Shown here: piece by piece, positions 26,954 to 35,250 of the stretch | Layout of the letters: each line of letters begins with the position of its first letter | How positions within the stretch are numbered: the stretch's first letter is position 1 | Origin: Martinezella dioscoreae | GTDB taxonomy: Bacteria; Pseudomonadota; Alphaproteobacteria; Rhizobiales; Rhizobiaceae | NCBI RefSeq assembly: GCF_009176305.1 | Contig: NZ_BLAJ01000003.1 | Location: forward strand, 868,001-932,000 | Length of the DNA stretch: 64,000 nt | Reading direction: 5' to 3' | Position numbers and translations under genes: made by a program | The notes under the pieces: model-generated | The model's database searches: none | Told to the model about the DNA's origin: nothing | The model's input: the letters and a program-made list of their open reading frames with translations, nothing else

Positions 26954-27898
26954 TCAGATGCGAGCGAAGCGCTCCGTCAGAAGCGCGAAGAAGCCATCGG
27001 CATCGACATCGCGCATGACCTTGGCGTTGCGCTTGCGGTCGGTAACGTGCCACCAGTCGACGACGGTCATGCCGACGGTCAGTTCCGATGTCACCTCGAT
27101 CTCGACATTGCATTCGCGACCCTTGAAGAGCTCAGGCTTCAGAAGGTAGGCGATGACGGTCGGGTCATGCAGCGGACCGCCGTCCGAACCGTATTTCTCG
27201 ATATCGAAGCGCTCGAAGAATTGCAGCATTTCGACCATGGCGTTGGCAGGCGGCGTGCCGACGGCGGCGATGCGCTCGACGCGATCTTTTCGCGTCAGCA
27301 GCTTATGGGTGACATCGAGTGGCATCATGACGATGGGAACGCCCGAACGGAACACGACATCTGCCGCCTCCGGATCGACATAGATGTTGAACTCGGCGGC
27401 CGGCGTGATGTTGCCGCCCTCGAAGAAGCCGCCGCCCATCATCACGAGCTCGCGCACGCGGCCGACGATGTCAGGCGCTTTTTGGAAAGCCATTGCGATA
27501 TTGGTCAGCGGCCCGAGCGTGCAAAGGGTCACGGCGCCTTCCGGTTCCTTGCGCAGCGTGTCGATGATGAAATCGACGGCGTGGCCCGGCTGCAGTTCCA
27601 TTGTCGGCTCGGACAGTTCGGGGCCATCGAGGCCGGTCTTGCCATGCACATGTTCGGCCGTGACCAGTTTGCGCTTCAGCGGCGCATCAGCGCCGGCAAA
27701 CACCTTGACGTCGCGGCGATTGCAGAGCTCGCAGACGATGCGGGCGTTGCGGCTGGTCAGCGGCAGCGGCACGTTGCCGGCAACCGTCGTGATGCCGAGC
27801 ACCTCGATCTCCTCGCGGCTGCCGAAGGCGAGAAAGATCGCCGCAGCGTCATCCTGACCGGGGTCGGTATCGATGATGATTTTTCTAGGTTCGGTCAT
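26954..27898 (-). CDS. Inosine-uridine preferring nucleoside hydrolase family protein
   Basis: Splits ribonucleosides into ribose and base. The 314-aa protein has the family Ca2+-binding signature DTDPGQDDAAA at residues 10-20, the TVAGN motif, the LGPLTNIA motif near 128, and the C-terminal DGGPLHDPTVIAY with the catalytic His and a Ca-ligand Asp. Length is typical. It has no transporter beside it. Its ribose product could feed the nearby ribokinase. Confidence 0.93.
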   Translation of the reverse strand: MTEPRKIIIDTDPGQDDAAAIFLAFGSREEIEVLGITTVAGNVPLPLTSRNARIVCELCNRRDVKVFAGADAPLKRKLVTAEHVHGKTGLDGPELSEPTMELQPGHAVDFIIDTLRKEPEGAVTLCTLGPLTNIAMAFQKAPDIVGRVRELVMMGGGFFEGGNITPAAEFNIYVDPEAADVVFRSGVPIVMMPLDVTHKLLTRKDRVERIAAVGTPPANAMVEMLQFFERFDIEKYGSDGGPLHDPTVIAYLLKPELFKGRECNVEIEVTSELTVGMTVVDWWHVTDRKRNAKVMRDVDADGFFALLTERFARI

Positions 27899-28034
27899 GT
27901 CTTCAACTTTCCTCCGGTGCAGATCGACAGGCTTTGTCGCGGGTCCGGTCCGGCTTTGTCAAGCGCTCGCTCGTCATGTCACAAAACGATTTTTCACCAC
28001 GGAATTCGATCTCGCAAATGCGAAGACCTCATGG

Positions 28035-28064
28035 CTTGCACTCGCAGGCGCGTACTCCCATATT
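28035..28064 (+). promoter_or_regulatory. Heat-shock (RpoH-type) promoter for hsp20
   Basis: CTTGCA (28035-28040) and CCCATATT (28057-28064) with a 16-base spacer match the sigma32 pattern (CTTGAA ... CCCCATNT). It would start transcription near 28071, leaving a leader of about 60 bases before the sHSP ATG. Confidence 0.65.
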
Positions 28065-28072
28065 AGGGACAA

Positions 28073-28129
28073 CCGGGTGCTGAAGATCAGGTCCGGAACG
28101 GTCGCTTGACACCCAGGGACTTTGAGACG
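28073..28129 (+). promoter_or_regulatory. ROSE-like RNA thermometer in the hsp20 leader
   Basis: The leader folds into two hairpins. In the first, CCGG (28073-28076) pairs with CCGG (28093-28096) and CUGA (28080-28083) with UCAG (28087-28090). In the second, UCGCU (28102-28106) pairs with the ribosome site AGGGA (28115-28119), with G28104 facing G28117, extended by G28101-C28120 and capped by G28108-C28113 with an ACAC loop. A UYGCU motif pairing the ribosome site across a G-G mismatch is the defining feature of ROSE elements, which block sHSP translation until heat melts them. Confidence 0.7.
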
Positions 28130-28561
28130 ATGAGCCGGACGACTCCCTTTGCCAGCCCGCTGCTTCTGGGCTTCGACACTATGGAAAAGACGCTTGAGCG
28201 GATTGCCAAGGTCAGCGACGGTTACCCTCCCTATAATATCGAAAGAATGCGCGCGGACCGCCTGTCGGGCGAGCCGGAACGTCTGCGCATCACGCTGGCG
28301 GTCGCCGGCTTTTCCGAGGATGAGCTTGATGTCACCACGGAAGAGAACCAGCTGCTGATCCGCGGACGTCAGATGGAGCAGGGCGAGCGCGACTATCTCT
28401 ACCGGGGCATCGCTGCCCGGCAATTCCAACGTGTTTTCGTCCTTGCCGATGGCATGCAGGTGCTCGGCGCCACGCTGAAGAACGGTCTGCTCTCCGTCGA
28501 TCTCATTCGGCCGGAACCGGACCGCGTGGTAAAGAAAATTAACATTTCGGTCTCACAGTAG
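28130..28561 (+). CDS. Small heat-shock protein, Hsp20 family
   Basis: A 143-aa ATP-independent holdase chaperone. It opens MSRTTPFASPLLLGFDTMEKTLERI, typical of rhizobial class A sHSPs. The alpha-crystallin domain spans about 37-135 (RLRITLAVAGFSEDELDVTTEENQL through GLLSVDL). Near the C-terminus KKINISV supplies the I-x-I oligomerisation motif. I start at ATG 28130; the frame extends to a TTG at 28106, but that lies inside the predicted thermometer. A DUF1150 gene follows, as usual for this sHSP type in Rhizobiales. Confidence 0.93.
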   Translation: MSRTTPFASPLLLGFDTMEKTLERIAKVSDGYPPYNIERMRADRLSGEPERLRITLAVAGFSEDELDVTTEENQLLIRGRQMEQGERDYLYRGIAARQFQRVFVLADGMQVLGATLKNGLLSVDLIRPEPDRVVKKINISVSQ

Positions 28562-28570
28562 AACAACGGC

Positions 28571-28622
28571 CTAGAGCCGCATGATTCAGGCCGAATCGGT
28601 CTGAAGTCTGAATCGGCTCTAG
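28571..28622. repeat. Palindromic intergenic repeat, copy 1
   Basis: CTAGAGCCG (28571-28579) and CGGCTCTAG (28614-28622) form perfect 9-bp ends around nested CTGAATC/GATTCAG-type inverted segments. This is a compact palindromic element of the type common in Rhizobium intergenic DNA. Confidence 0.65.
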
Positions 28623-28634
28623 AATCAAAGAACT

Positions 28635-28684
28635 AGAGCACGACGTCACCTAAAAGCCGCTCACACTTTTGGTCATCATGCTCT
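28635..28684. repeat. Palindromic intergenic repeat, copy 2 (different family)
   Basis: AGAGCA (28635-28640) and TGCTCT (28679-28684) flank AAAAG (28652-28656) and CTTTT (28666-28670). The centre, GCCGCTCACACTTTT, is characteristic of a highly repeated 50-bp palindrome of Rhizobium/Agrobacterium genomes. It lies only 12 bases after the first element. Confidence 0.65.
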
Positions 28685-28718
28685 GGAGCCGTTGGTCCCT
28701 CATACTGGAGGTACGAGC

Positions 28719-28976
28719 ATGTTGTTAAAAGAAGCCACCGCCCGCCTGACCCAATCCGAACTTGCCAATATCGGCACCGGCGAGGTCGCCTACATCAGAA
28801 AAATGGATTGGTCCGAAGTATCCCGCTGCTTCCCGGAAGCGCCCGATATCGATCCGGATGTGGATCTCTGGGCGCTTTTTGGCGCCGACGGCACCCCGAT
28901 CCTCTTGACGGACAATCGCTCCAGCACCTTCTATCGTGCTGCCGAGGACGAATTGAAGACGGTCAGCTTGCACTGA
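28719..28976 (+). CDS. DUF1150 family protein
   Basis: An 85-aa soluble acidic protein recognised by the block GTGEVAYIRKMDW and the later LWALFGADGTPILLTDNR, characteristic of DUF1150. No biochemical role is established. It consistently follows hsp20-type genes in Rhizobiales, so heat-linked expression is likely. GGAGG lies about 7 bases before the ATG at 28719. Two palindromic repeats separate it from hsp20. Confidence 0.88.
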   Translation: MLLKEATARLTQSELANIGTGEVAYIRKMDWSEVSRCFPEAPDIDPDVDLWALFGADGTPILLTDNRSSTFYRAAEDELKTVSLH

Positions 28977-29062
28977 CCATGAGCGTCGCCCGACGGTGAA
29001 CGTCACCGTCCGCAAGGACCGCATCGAACCGGCCCCAACTGGCAACGCGCGCGCATGATCCA

Positions 29063-29080
29063 GACCGCCCAACGGCGGTC
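29063..29080. terminator. Possible hairpin downstream of the DUF1150 gene
   Basis: GACCGCC (29063-29069) pairs with GGCGGTC (29074-29080) over a CAAC loop. It sits between convergent DUF1150 and trmB but has no T-tract, so terminator function is doubtful. Confidence 0.35.
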
Positions 29081-29136
29081 GTCACGCAGGATAGTGTGAA
29101 TATTTCAATCTGAAATTCTCGCCCGTCATTGGGCGA

Positions 29137-29838
29137 TCAGACCCTCTTGAAGGTCAGATAGGCCGATGAGCGCCCCTCGCGCCTGGCCTTCGCTTCGTAG
29201 CGCGTGCTCGGCCAGCCCTCATAGGGCGTCAGCCAGTCGGCGGCGTTCTGCGCGGTCCACTCGAAGCCGCCATGCGCCTGGCAATGCTGCAGCGTCCAAT
29301 TGACGTAGGTGTCGATATCGGAGGCGAAGCAGAAGAGCGCGCCGGGCTTCAGGACGCGATGGAAGCGGGCAAGATTCACCCGAGAGACGAAACGGCGCTT
29401 CCAGTGCTTCTTCTTCGGCCAGGGATCAGGATAGAGCAGATCGATCTGATCTAGGCAGCCGTCAGGCAGCCAATCCAGTACCTGCGTCGCGTCGTCATTG
29501 TAGACGCGAATATTGCGTGCACCCGCGTCGTCGACGCTAGCAAGCAACTTCTGCATCGAGTTGACGAAAGGTTCCACGCCGATGAAGCCGGTCTTTGGCT
29601 GCTCCAGCGCCCGGTGAATCAGATGCTCTCCACCGCCGAAACCGATTTCAAGGCGCAGACGCTCGGTCGGCACCGGGAAAAGGTCGTTCAGCGGCTGCGG
29701 CGCCGGGGCGGAAAGGTCGACGATGAACTGCGGCAGCAATGCTTCCAGCTTTTCAGCCTGCTGGCCGCGCAAGGCTTTACCCTTGCGCCGGCCGAAGAAT
29801 GCTTCCGTCGCCCGCGACCGGCGCTCGGTATCGATCAT
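29137..29838 (-). CDS. trmB: tRNA (guanine-N7-)-methyltransferase
   Basis: Methylates G46 of tRNA using S-adenosylmethionine. The 233-aa protein has the SAM-binding [15 protein letters not shown] (about 63-77) and the family signature [16 protein letters not shown] (about 134-149). Its ATG overlaps the metK stop by 4 bases (ATGA), so the methyl-donor synthase and this user of the donor are translated together. Confidence 0.95.
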   Translation of the reverse strand: MIDTERRSRATEAFFGRRKGKALRGQQAEKLEALLPQFIVDLSAPAPQPLNDLFPVPTERLRLEIGFGGGEHLIHRALEQPKTGFIGVEPFVNSMQKLLASVDDAGARNIRVYNDDATQVLDWLPDGCLDQIDLLYPDPWPKKKHWKRRFVSRVNLARFHRVLKPGALFCFASDIDTYVNWTLQHCQAHGGFEWTAQNAADWLTPYEGWPSTRYEAKARREGRSSAYLTFKRV

Positions 29839-31088
29839 GCGGCTTCCCGGAGCTTTACGGCTTCCTTGAGGGCCTTCACCAGGTCCGTACGCTCCCAGGA
29901 GAAGGAGCCGTCACGGCCGGCCTTGCGGCCGAAGTGACCGTAAGCCGAAGTCTTGGCGTAGATCGGCTTGTTGAGGTCGAGGTGGCGGCGGATGCCGGTC
30001 GGCGAAAGGTCCATGTTCTTGCGGATGGCCGCTTCGACCTGATCCTCGGTGACGCCCTTGCCCGTGCCGTGCAGGTCGACATAGATCGACAGCGGCTGAG
30101 CAACGCCGATGGCGTAGGAGAGCTGGATCGTGCAGCGATCGGAAAGACCGGCGGCAACGACGTTCTTCGCCAGATAGCGGGCCGCATAGGCTGCGGAACG
30201 GTCGACCTTGGTCGTGTCCTTGCCGGAGAATGCACCGCCGCCATGCGGGGCTGCGCCGCCATAGGTGTCGACGATGATCTTGCGGCCGGTGAGGCCGGCG
30301 TCGCCGTCCGGACCGCCGATGACGAACTTGCCCGTGGGATTGATGTACCACTTGCAATCGGAAGCGATCTTCAGGTCGCCGAGCGCTTCGACGATATAGG
30401 GCTCGACAACGGCACGAACCTTCTTCGAATCCCAGCTCTCGTCGAGATGCTGGGTGGAAAGCACGATCGAGGTCACTTCGGACGGCTTGCCGTCGACGTA
30501 ACGGACCGTCACCTGGCTCTTGGCGTCCGGGCCGAGCTTGGCAACTTCACCATCGCCCTTCTTGCGGGCGGTAGCGAGCAGCTGCAGAATCTTGTGCGAA
30601 TAGTAGATCGGCGCCGGCATGAGATCAGGCGTTTCCTTGCAGGCGTAGCCGAACATGATGCCCTGGTCGCCAGCACCTTCGTCGCCCTGCTGGTCGGCGG
30701 CATTGTCGACGCCCTGGGCGATATCGGCAGATTGCGAATGCAGGAGCACGTCGATGCGGGCCTTCTTCCAGTGGAAGCCGTCCTGCTCGTAGCCGATATC
30801 CTTAATGGCGCGGCGTGCGGCAGCCTTGAACTTCGAAGGATTGATGACGTCGTTGCCATCCTTGTCCTTCTTCATCAGGCTCGGCGGCAAACGCACTTCA
30901 CCGGCGATGACGACGCGATTGGTGGTGGCAAGGGTCTCGCATGCAATGCGCACGGTCCATGGGTTTACGCCGGTCTTTGCAGCCTCGCGGTAAACCAGAT
31001 CGACGATTTCATCGGAAATGCGGTCACAAACTTTATCCGGGTGACCTTCGGCAACAGACTCACTCGTAAACAGATAATTCGCGCGCAT
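29835..31088 (-). CDS. metK: S-adenosylmethionine synthase
   Basis: Makes S-adenosylmethionine from ATP and methionine. The 417-aa protein shows [12 protein letters not shown] (ATP-binding His, near residue 10), [13 protein letters not shown] (about 137-149) and the P-loop-like [19 protein letters not shown] (about 277-295). Two family insertions make it about 30 residues longer than the E. coli enzyme, as is normal for rhizobia. A GAGGGGAA site precedes the ATG. It is downstream of phrR, after a terminator and an imperfect 24-bp palindrome at 31160-31183. I could not recognise any known SAM riboswitch in its leader. Confidence 0.97.
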   Translation of the reverse strand: MRANYLFTSESVAEGHPDKVCDRISDEIVDLVYREAAKTGVNPWTVRIACETLATTNRVVIAGEVRLPPSLMKKDKDGNDVINPSKFKAAARRAIKDIGYEQDGFHWKKARIDVLLHSQSADIAQGVDNAADQQGDEGAGDQGIMFGYACKETPDLMPAPIYYSHKILQLLATARKKGDGEVAKLGPDAKSQVTVRYVDGKPSEVTSIVLSTQHLDESWDSKKVRAVVEPYIVEALGDLKIASDCKWYINPTGKFVIGGPDGDAGLTGRKIIVDTYGGAAPHGGGAFSGKDTTKVDRSAAYAARYLAKNVVAAGLSDRCTIQLSYAIGVAQPLSIYVDLHGTGKGVTEDQVEAAIRKNMDLSPTGIRRHLDLNKPIYAKTSAYGHFGRKAGRDGSFSWERTDLVKALKEAVKLREAA

Positions 31089-31159
31089 GCGGGATTCCCC
31101 TCAAAGAACAAATCTCTGCTTTTGATATTCGTCTCCGCCTCGAAAAACAAGCCGCACAA

Positions 31160-31183
31160 GGACATAAATATATCTTTATATCC
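31160..31183. promoter_or_regulatory. Imperfect palindrome in the metK leader, possible operator
   Basis: A 24-bp AT-rich near-palindrome with GGACAT at one end and ATATCC at the other; 20 of 24 positions are symmetric. It lies about 70-95 bases before metK and overlaps a TATAAA-like element. Any binding protein is unknown; the adjacent phrR product is one candidate. Confidence 0.4.
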
Positions 31184-31216
31184 CCGCTCAAGTGATAAAA
31201 TTTTGCCGTAAATAGC

Positions 31217-31241
31217 GAAAAGGCGGCCAAAATGACCGCCT
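31217..31241 (-). terminator. Terminator downstream of phrR
   Basis: AGGCGG (31221-31226) and CCGCCT (31236-31241) form a stem with a 9-base loop. On the minus strand it is followed by TTTTC (complement of 31217-31220 and the base beyond). It lies just after phrR and before metK, so the two are probably separate units. Confidence 0.7.
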
Positions 31242-31275
31242 CTCGACTTTGTCGGTTTAACCCCGCTTCGAAGGG

Positions 31276-31698
31276 TTATTCGGCATCCGCCTCGGCCGCG
31301 AGCGCCTTGACCAGCTCGACAACCTTGCGTCGGACCTTACCATCGGAAATTTTCACGAAGGCGCGGTTGAGCTGCAATCCTTCGGAAGACGACAGAAAGT
31401 CGACGACGTAGTTGGAGCTGGATGCCTCTGCCATGCCGCCCGCACCGGCCGCGTGCTCACCCGGCGCATCCTCGAAAAAGAAGGAAACCGGGACATTGAG
31501 GATGCTGGAGATATTCTGGAGGCGGCTGGCGCCAACGCGGTTGGTGCCTTTTTCGTATTTCTGGATTTGTTGAAACGTGATTCCGAGGCTTTCGCCGAGC
31601 TTCTCCTGGCTCATGCCAAGCATCGTGCGGCGGAGGCGTATGCGGCTACCGACATGAATGTCGATGGGGTTCGGCTTCTTTTTATTCTCAATCATCAT
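31276..31698 (-). CDS. phrR: XRE-family transcriptional regulator PhrR
   Basis: A 140-aa helix-turn-helix repressor-type regulator. The HTH spans about residues 17-72 (IRLRRTMLGMSQEKLGESLGITFQQIQKYEKG). It matches the PhrR type first described beside actA in Sinorhizobium medicae/meliloti, where phrR is induced by low pH and other stresses. The neighbour upstream here is lnt, the actA homologue, which supports the name. Two consecutive ATGs (31698 and 31695) are possible starts; AGGG lies upstream. Confidence 0.9.
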   Translation of the reverse strand: MMIENKKKPNPIDIHVGSRIRLRRTMLGMSQEKLGESLGITFQQIQKYEKGTNRVGASRLQNISSILNVPVSFFFEDAPGEHAAGAGGMAEASSSNYVVDFLSSSEGLQLNRAFVKISDGKVRRKVVELVKALAAEADAE

Positions 31699-31846
31699 TT
31701 TACCCTAACATAGGTTGAATTCAGGACCTGCCACCCGGTACCCTTCACCACCCCTATAACGCCACGTTGCAGCCGACGCCCCCAAGGCCTCCAGTCTACG
31801 TTCGAAAGGCGGACATCTAGCACTATGCAATTTTAGGGTTTTTTGG

Positions 31847-33448
31847 TCAATTCACCCTGAAAATAAAACCCATGCGCGAAATCACGGCAATCATGCCGAC
31901 TGCTCCGATGATCAACCAAAAGTATGTTTTTCTGGCTTTATCGTCGATGCGCGATACGGTTGCGCCACCCAAAGTGGTATCTATAAAGCCTTGCTGATTA
32001 TAATCGATACCGGAAAGCACCCGTCCGTGTGCATCAACAAATGCTGAAATGCCGGTATTGGCGCTTCGAATCAACGGCAGCCCCTGCTCCACCGCCCTCA
32101 CCCTTGCCTGCTGGAAATGCTGGTATGGGCCAGGCGTATCGCCGAACCAGCCGTCGTTCGTGACGTTCAAGATGGCGTCGGCCTGCCAGATCTCCGGAGT
32201 CATCTCGTTCGGAAAAATGATCTCGTAACAGATCAGCGGATAGAATTTCAGGCCATCCGGCATGCTCAGCAATTCCCGTTTGGCGGCCGCTGAAAACCCT
32301 CCCGGCAGTTCCACGACGTTCTCGATGCCGAGATAGCTCAGAATGTGCTCGAAGGGCACGTATTCGCCGAAGGGGACGAGATGGGTCTTGTCGGACGCAC
32401 CGATGATCTGTCCGCGACCGTCGATGACATAGATCGAATTGTAATAGCGCGGCTCGACTCCCGGCCCCATGTCTTCGACGCGGACGGCGCCGGTGATCAG
32501 GATCTGATCGTCTTCGAGCTGATCGGCAATCCGCGCCAGCGCATCGCGGTTATCGGTAAGGATGAAGGGCACGGCCGTTTCCGGCCAGACAATGATGTCG
32601 GGCCGTTTGCCGCCATTGGCAGGCGGCTGGACCGAGAGCGCCAAATGCTTGTCGAAGATGGCGGCACGGTCGGCGGCCGTATCCATCTTGGTTTCCTGGT
32701 CGATGGACGGCTGAACGATACGTACCACAGGTGCCGTCTTGGCATCGGCCAACGGCGCTTCCGGCTGGCCCAATGCGTAATAACCATAACCGAAATGAGC
32801 GGCGGCGATGAGGACAGCAAGGCCGATCGCCGGCACCCGCCCCTGGCGCGTGCCGAGCAGCGCAGGTGTTGCAAAGACGAAGACGGCAAGCACGGTCACT
32901 CCGAGCACGCCGACGACATGCGCCGACTGCATCATCAGCGGAATGGGCATGGCGCCATAGCCGATTGCATTCCAGGGAAAGCCGGTGAAAAGAAAGCTGC
33001 GCAGCCATTCCAGGATACCGAAACTGAAGGCAAGCGCGGCGATGCGCCCCATGCCGTCGGACCATAGGATCCGTGCAAGCACGGTCGCGACGCCGTAGAA
33101 AACGGCCAGAAAGGCCGGCAGGCCGAGGATTGCCAGCGGCAGCGCCCAGGCGAACTCATCGGCATCGATCAGCAGCGCATGGCCGAGCCACCAGAGGCCA
33201 GCGACAAAATAGCCGAAGCCGAACAGCCAGCCGGTGAAGAAGGCGGGCCAGAGACGCCCGAGCAGACCGCTATCCGGGCCGGCAGCAACGCCATCCAGCA
33301 GCCAGACGAGCAGCGTGAACGAGACGAACATTGCCGCGAAGAAGCCGAAGGGCGGCAGCGCAAGCACGCCGATGGCACCGGCCAAGACCGTAAGCAACGC
33401 ACGTTTGAAACCCCAGACGAGGATCACCCTGCCCGAAAGCCATTCCAT
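31847..33448 (-). CDS. lnt: Apolipoprotein N-acyltransferase (ActA/CutE homologue)
   Basis: Adds the third acyl chain to lipoproteins in the inner membrane. The 533-aa protein has six or so N-terminal membrane helices (to about residue 220), then a periplasmic nitrilase domain. The Glu-Lys-Cys triad is visible as WPETAVPF, DKTHLVPFGEYVPFE and PLICYEIIFP. A final membrane helix lies near 508-528. In Sinorhizobium the homologue actA is needed for growth at low pH. lspA, the preceding step in lipoprotein maturation, is at 58296-58814. Confidence 0.95.
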   Translation of the reverse strand: MEWLSGRVILVWGFKRALLTVLAGAIGVLALPPFGFFAAMFVSFTLLVWLLDGVAAGPDSGLLGRLWPAFFTGWLFGFGYFVAGLWWLGHALLIDADEFAWALPLAILGLPAFLAVFYGVATVLARILWSDGMGRIAALAFSFGILEWLRSFLFTGFPWNAIGYGAMPIPLMMQSAHVVGVLGVTVLAVFVFATPALLGTRQGRVPAIGLAVLIAAAHFGYGYYALGQPEAPLADAKTAPVVRIVQPSIDQETKMDTAADRAAIFDKHLALSVQPPANGGKRPDIIVWPETAVPFILTDNRDALARIADQLEDDQILITGAVRVEDMGPGVEPRYYNSIYVIDGRGQIIGASDKTHLVPFGEYVPFEHILSYLGIENVVELPGGFSAAAKRELLSMPDGLKFYPLICYEIIFPNEMTPEIWQADAILNVTNDGWFGDTPGPYQHFQQARVRAVEQGLPLIRSANTGISAFVDAHGRVLSGIDYNQQGFIDTTLGGATVSRIDDKARKTYFWLIIGAVGMIAVISRMGFIFRVN

Positions 33449-33526
33449 GCGTCAGCTCCGTCCAATCGCGAATCAATTGGGCGCAGTCTTTCAAAAATGC
33501 AGCGATTTGTCCCGCTCTCACGCCAT

Positions 33527-34699
33527 TTATTGGCGGGCGGCGTCACGCTCGGCCCGCGTTTCTTCGGCGATCGTTTCCGGTGCCGGCAAATCGCGCTCCG
33601 GCGTACCGGCATCGCCTTCCAGCTTGACGGTCGGGCGGCGACGGGCGGCGTGACGCTTACGCGTGATGCGCACCCGCTTGATGCGGCGCGGATCGGCATC
33701 GAGAATATGGAATTCGAAACCGGGAAGCGCCTGCACCACCTCGCCACGCACCGGAATGCGGCCCAGCGCGGAGAAGATCAGGCCGCCGAGCGTGTCCACC
33801 TCGTCCACCTGCTCGGCGATGTCGAAATCCGGACCGATCGCGGCTGCGATCTCCTCCAGCTCGACACGGGCGTCGGCTACGAAGACATCCTCGGAGACGC
33901 GCTTGAACATGACTTCTTCGTCGTCGTGCTCGTCATCAATATCGCCGACGACCATTTCGACGATGTCCTCATGCGACGCCAGGCCGTCCGTGCCACCGTA
34001 TTCATCGATCACGAGGGCCATCTGCGTTCGGTTGACCTGCATGCGGCGCAGGAGATCGGAGGCAAGCATCGAAGGCGGCACGAACAGGATCTTGCGGATG
34101 ATACCAGCCTCGACCAGCGTCTTCTGCAGATCGACCCGCGACAGATCGAAGTTTGGCTTGGCCGAGCGTGCCGGCTTTTCGGCTGCAGGTGCAGCCGTTG
34201 CAGCAGCCGCCGTCTTAGCACTGCCGCTGCGGCGCTTGTTGCGGGCCTGTTTGGCGACATAGGACAGCAGGTCGCGGATATGCACCATGCCGCGCGGATC
34301 ATCGAGCGTGTCGGCATAGACGGGCATGCGCGAGCGGCCGCTTTCCTCGAAGAGGATCATCAGCTCGCCGATGGTGATATTCTGATCCACGGCCTCGATA
34401 TCAGCACGCGGGACCATGACATCCTCGACGCGCACCTCGCGGAAGCGCAGGATGTTGTGCAGCATTGCACGTTCATCGGGCGAAAAGGCATCATCACCGG
34501 CGGCGTTGGTCATCAGCGCGTCGGCAAGGTCCTCGCGCAAGCGGGCGGCGTCCTGCGCCGGGCGCAGAATCCGCGCGGCACGTGCCCAGAATGAAGAGTG
34601 GGATCGCTTGCCGTTGCTACTACTGCCTACCTCGTCGGAGGAGGCTGCGTCGGCTCCGTCTTTGGCCTCGGGGGCCGATCTTGTCGTAAAGTCGCTCAT
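33527..34699 (-). CDS. CorC/HlyC-family CBS-domain protein
   Basis: A 390-aa cytoplasmic protein of the CorC/TlyC (hemolysin-like) family, linked to magnesium or cobalt efflux. CBS motif 1 (VEDVMVPRADIEAVDQ) is at about 90-150. A roughly 30-residue Lys/Ala-rich insertion follows (KRRSGSAKTAAAATAAPAAE), then CBS motif 2 (about 195-255, with MALVIDEYGGTDGLAS) and the CorC_HlyC domain (about 270-350, DTLGGLIFSALGRIPVRGE). The basic C-terminal extension is not conserved-looking. It sits between ybeY and lnt, the usual alphaproteobacterial order. Confidence 0.93.
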   Translation of the reverse strand: MSDFTTRSAPEAKDGADAASSDEVGSSSNGKRSHSSFWARAARILRPAQDAARLREDLADALMTNAAGDDAFSPDERAMLHNILRFREVRVEDVMVPRADIEAVDQNITIGELMILFEESGRSRMPVYADTLDDPRGMVHIRDLLSYVAKQARNKRRSGSAKTAAAATAAPAAEKPARSAKPNFDLSRVDLQKTLVEAGIIRKILFVPPSMLASDLLRRMQVNRTQMALVIDEYGGTDGLASHEDIVEMVVGDIDDEHDDEEVMFKRVSEDVFVADARVELEEIAAAIGPDFDIAEQVDEVDTLGGLIFSALGRIPVRGEVVQALPGFEFHILDADPRRIKRVRITRKRHAARRRPTVKLEGDAGTPERDLPAPETIAEETRAERDAARQ

Positions 34700-34724
34700 T
34701 GTTCCTGGTCAGACAGGGTTCAGA

Positions 34725-35231
34725 TCAAATGGGGTCTTGTCCCGCATAGGGATCAGATAGGCCAAGACTAGCCAAAATGCGAGTCTCCAGCCCCTCCATT
34801 CTTTCGGCTTCGCTATTATTCATATGGTCGTAGCCGAAGAGATGCAAGAAACCATGCACCATCAAATGCGTCAGATGGTCGTCAAAACTCTTTTCGAGAT
34901 CCACCGCCTCACGCTCCACCGTCTCCCTAGCGATGATGATATCGCCCAGCATCGGGCCGGGCTTGCCGCCCGGTTCGAGCGGAAAAGCCGGAAAGGACAG
35001 AACGTTCGTCGCCTTGTCCTGAGAGCGCCATTCCGCATTGATCTCGCGGATCGAAGCGTCGTCGGTAAAGACCAGCGACAATTCAGGGGCCATTTTTGGA
35101 AATGGCTGCTTCTCGTGCTTCTTGAGATAATTTGCAGCTTCGCCCAGCACCCGCTCGGCAAGCGACTGCAATATCTCTTCGGAGGGCCAATCGCCCTCCT
35201 CCACGCTGATCTGTATATCGAGCTCGGCCAT
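34725..35231 (-). CDS. ybeY: Endoribonuclease YbeY (rRNA maturation factor)
   Basis: Zn-dependent single-strand endoribonuclease acting in 16S rRNA 3' maturation and ribosome quality control. In 168 aa the Zn-binding [11 protein letters not shown] motif is at about 128-138, preceded by [14 protein letters not shown] start at ATG 35231 ([19 protein letters not shown]), the usual family N-terminus; the frame is open further upstream but enters phoH. It follows phoH by 19 bases. Confidence 0.95.
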   Translation of the reverse strand: MAELDIQISVEEGDWPSEEILQSLAERVLGEAANYLKKHEKQPFPKMAPELSLVFTDDASIREINAEWRSQDKATNVLSFPAFPLEPGGKPGPMLGDIIIARETVEREAVDLEKSFDDHLTHLMVHGFLHLFGYDHMNNSEAERMEGLETRILASLGLSDPYAGQDPI

Positions 35232-35250
35232 GATCTTTCGTAACCGCAGA

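Noticed and set aside
28106..28561. Longer hsp20 start at TTG 28106
   Set aside because: It has no ribosome site, falls inside the predicted thermometer, and ATG 28130 matches the usual sHSP N-terminus.
31089..31215. SAM-II or other SAM riboswitch in the metK leader
   Set aside because: I looked for the conserved pseudoknot segments and did not find them; only an AT-rich palindrome is present.
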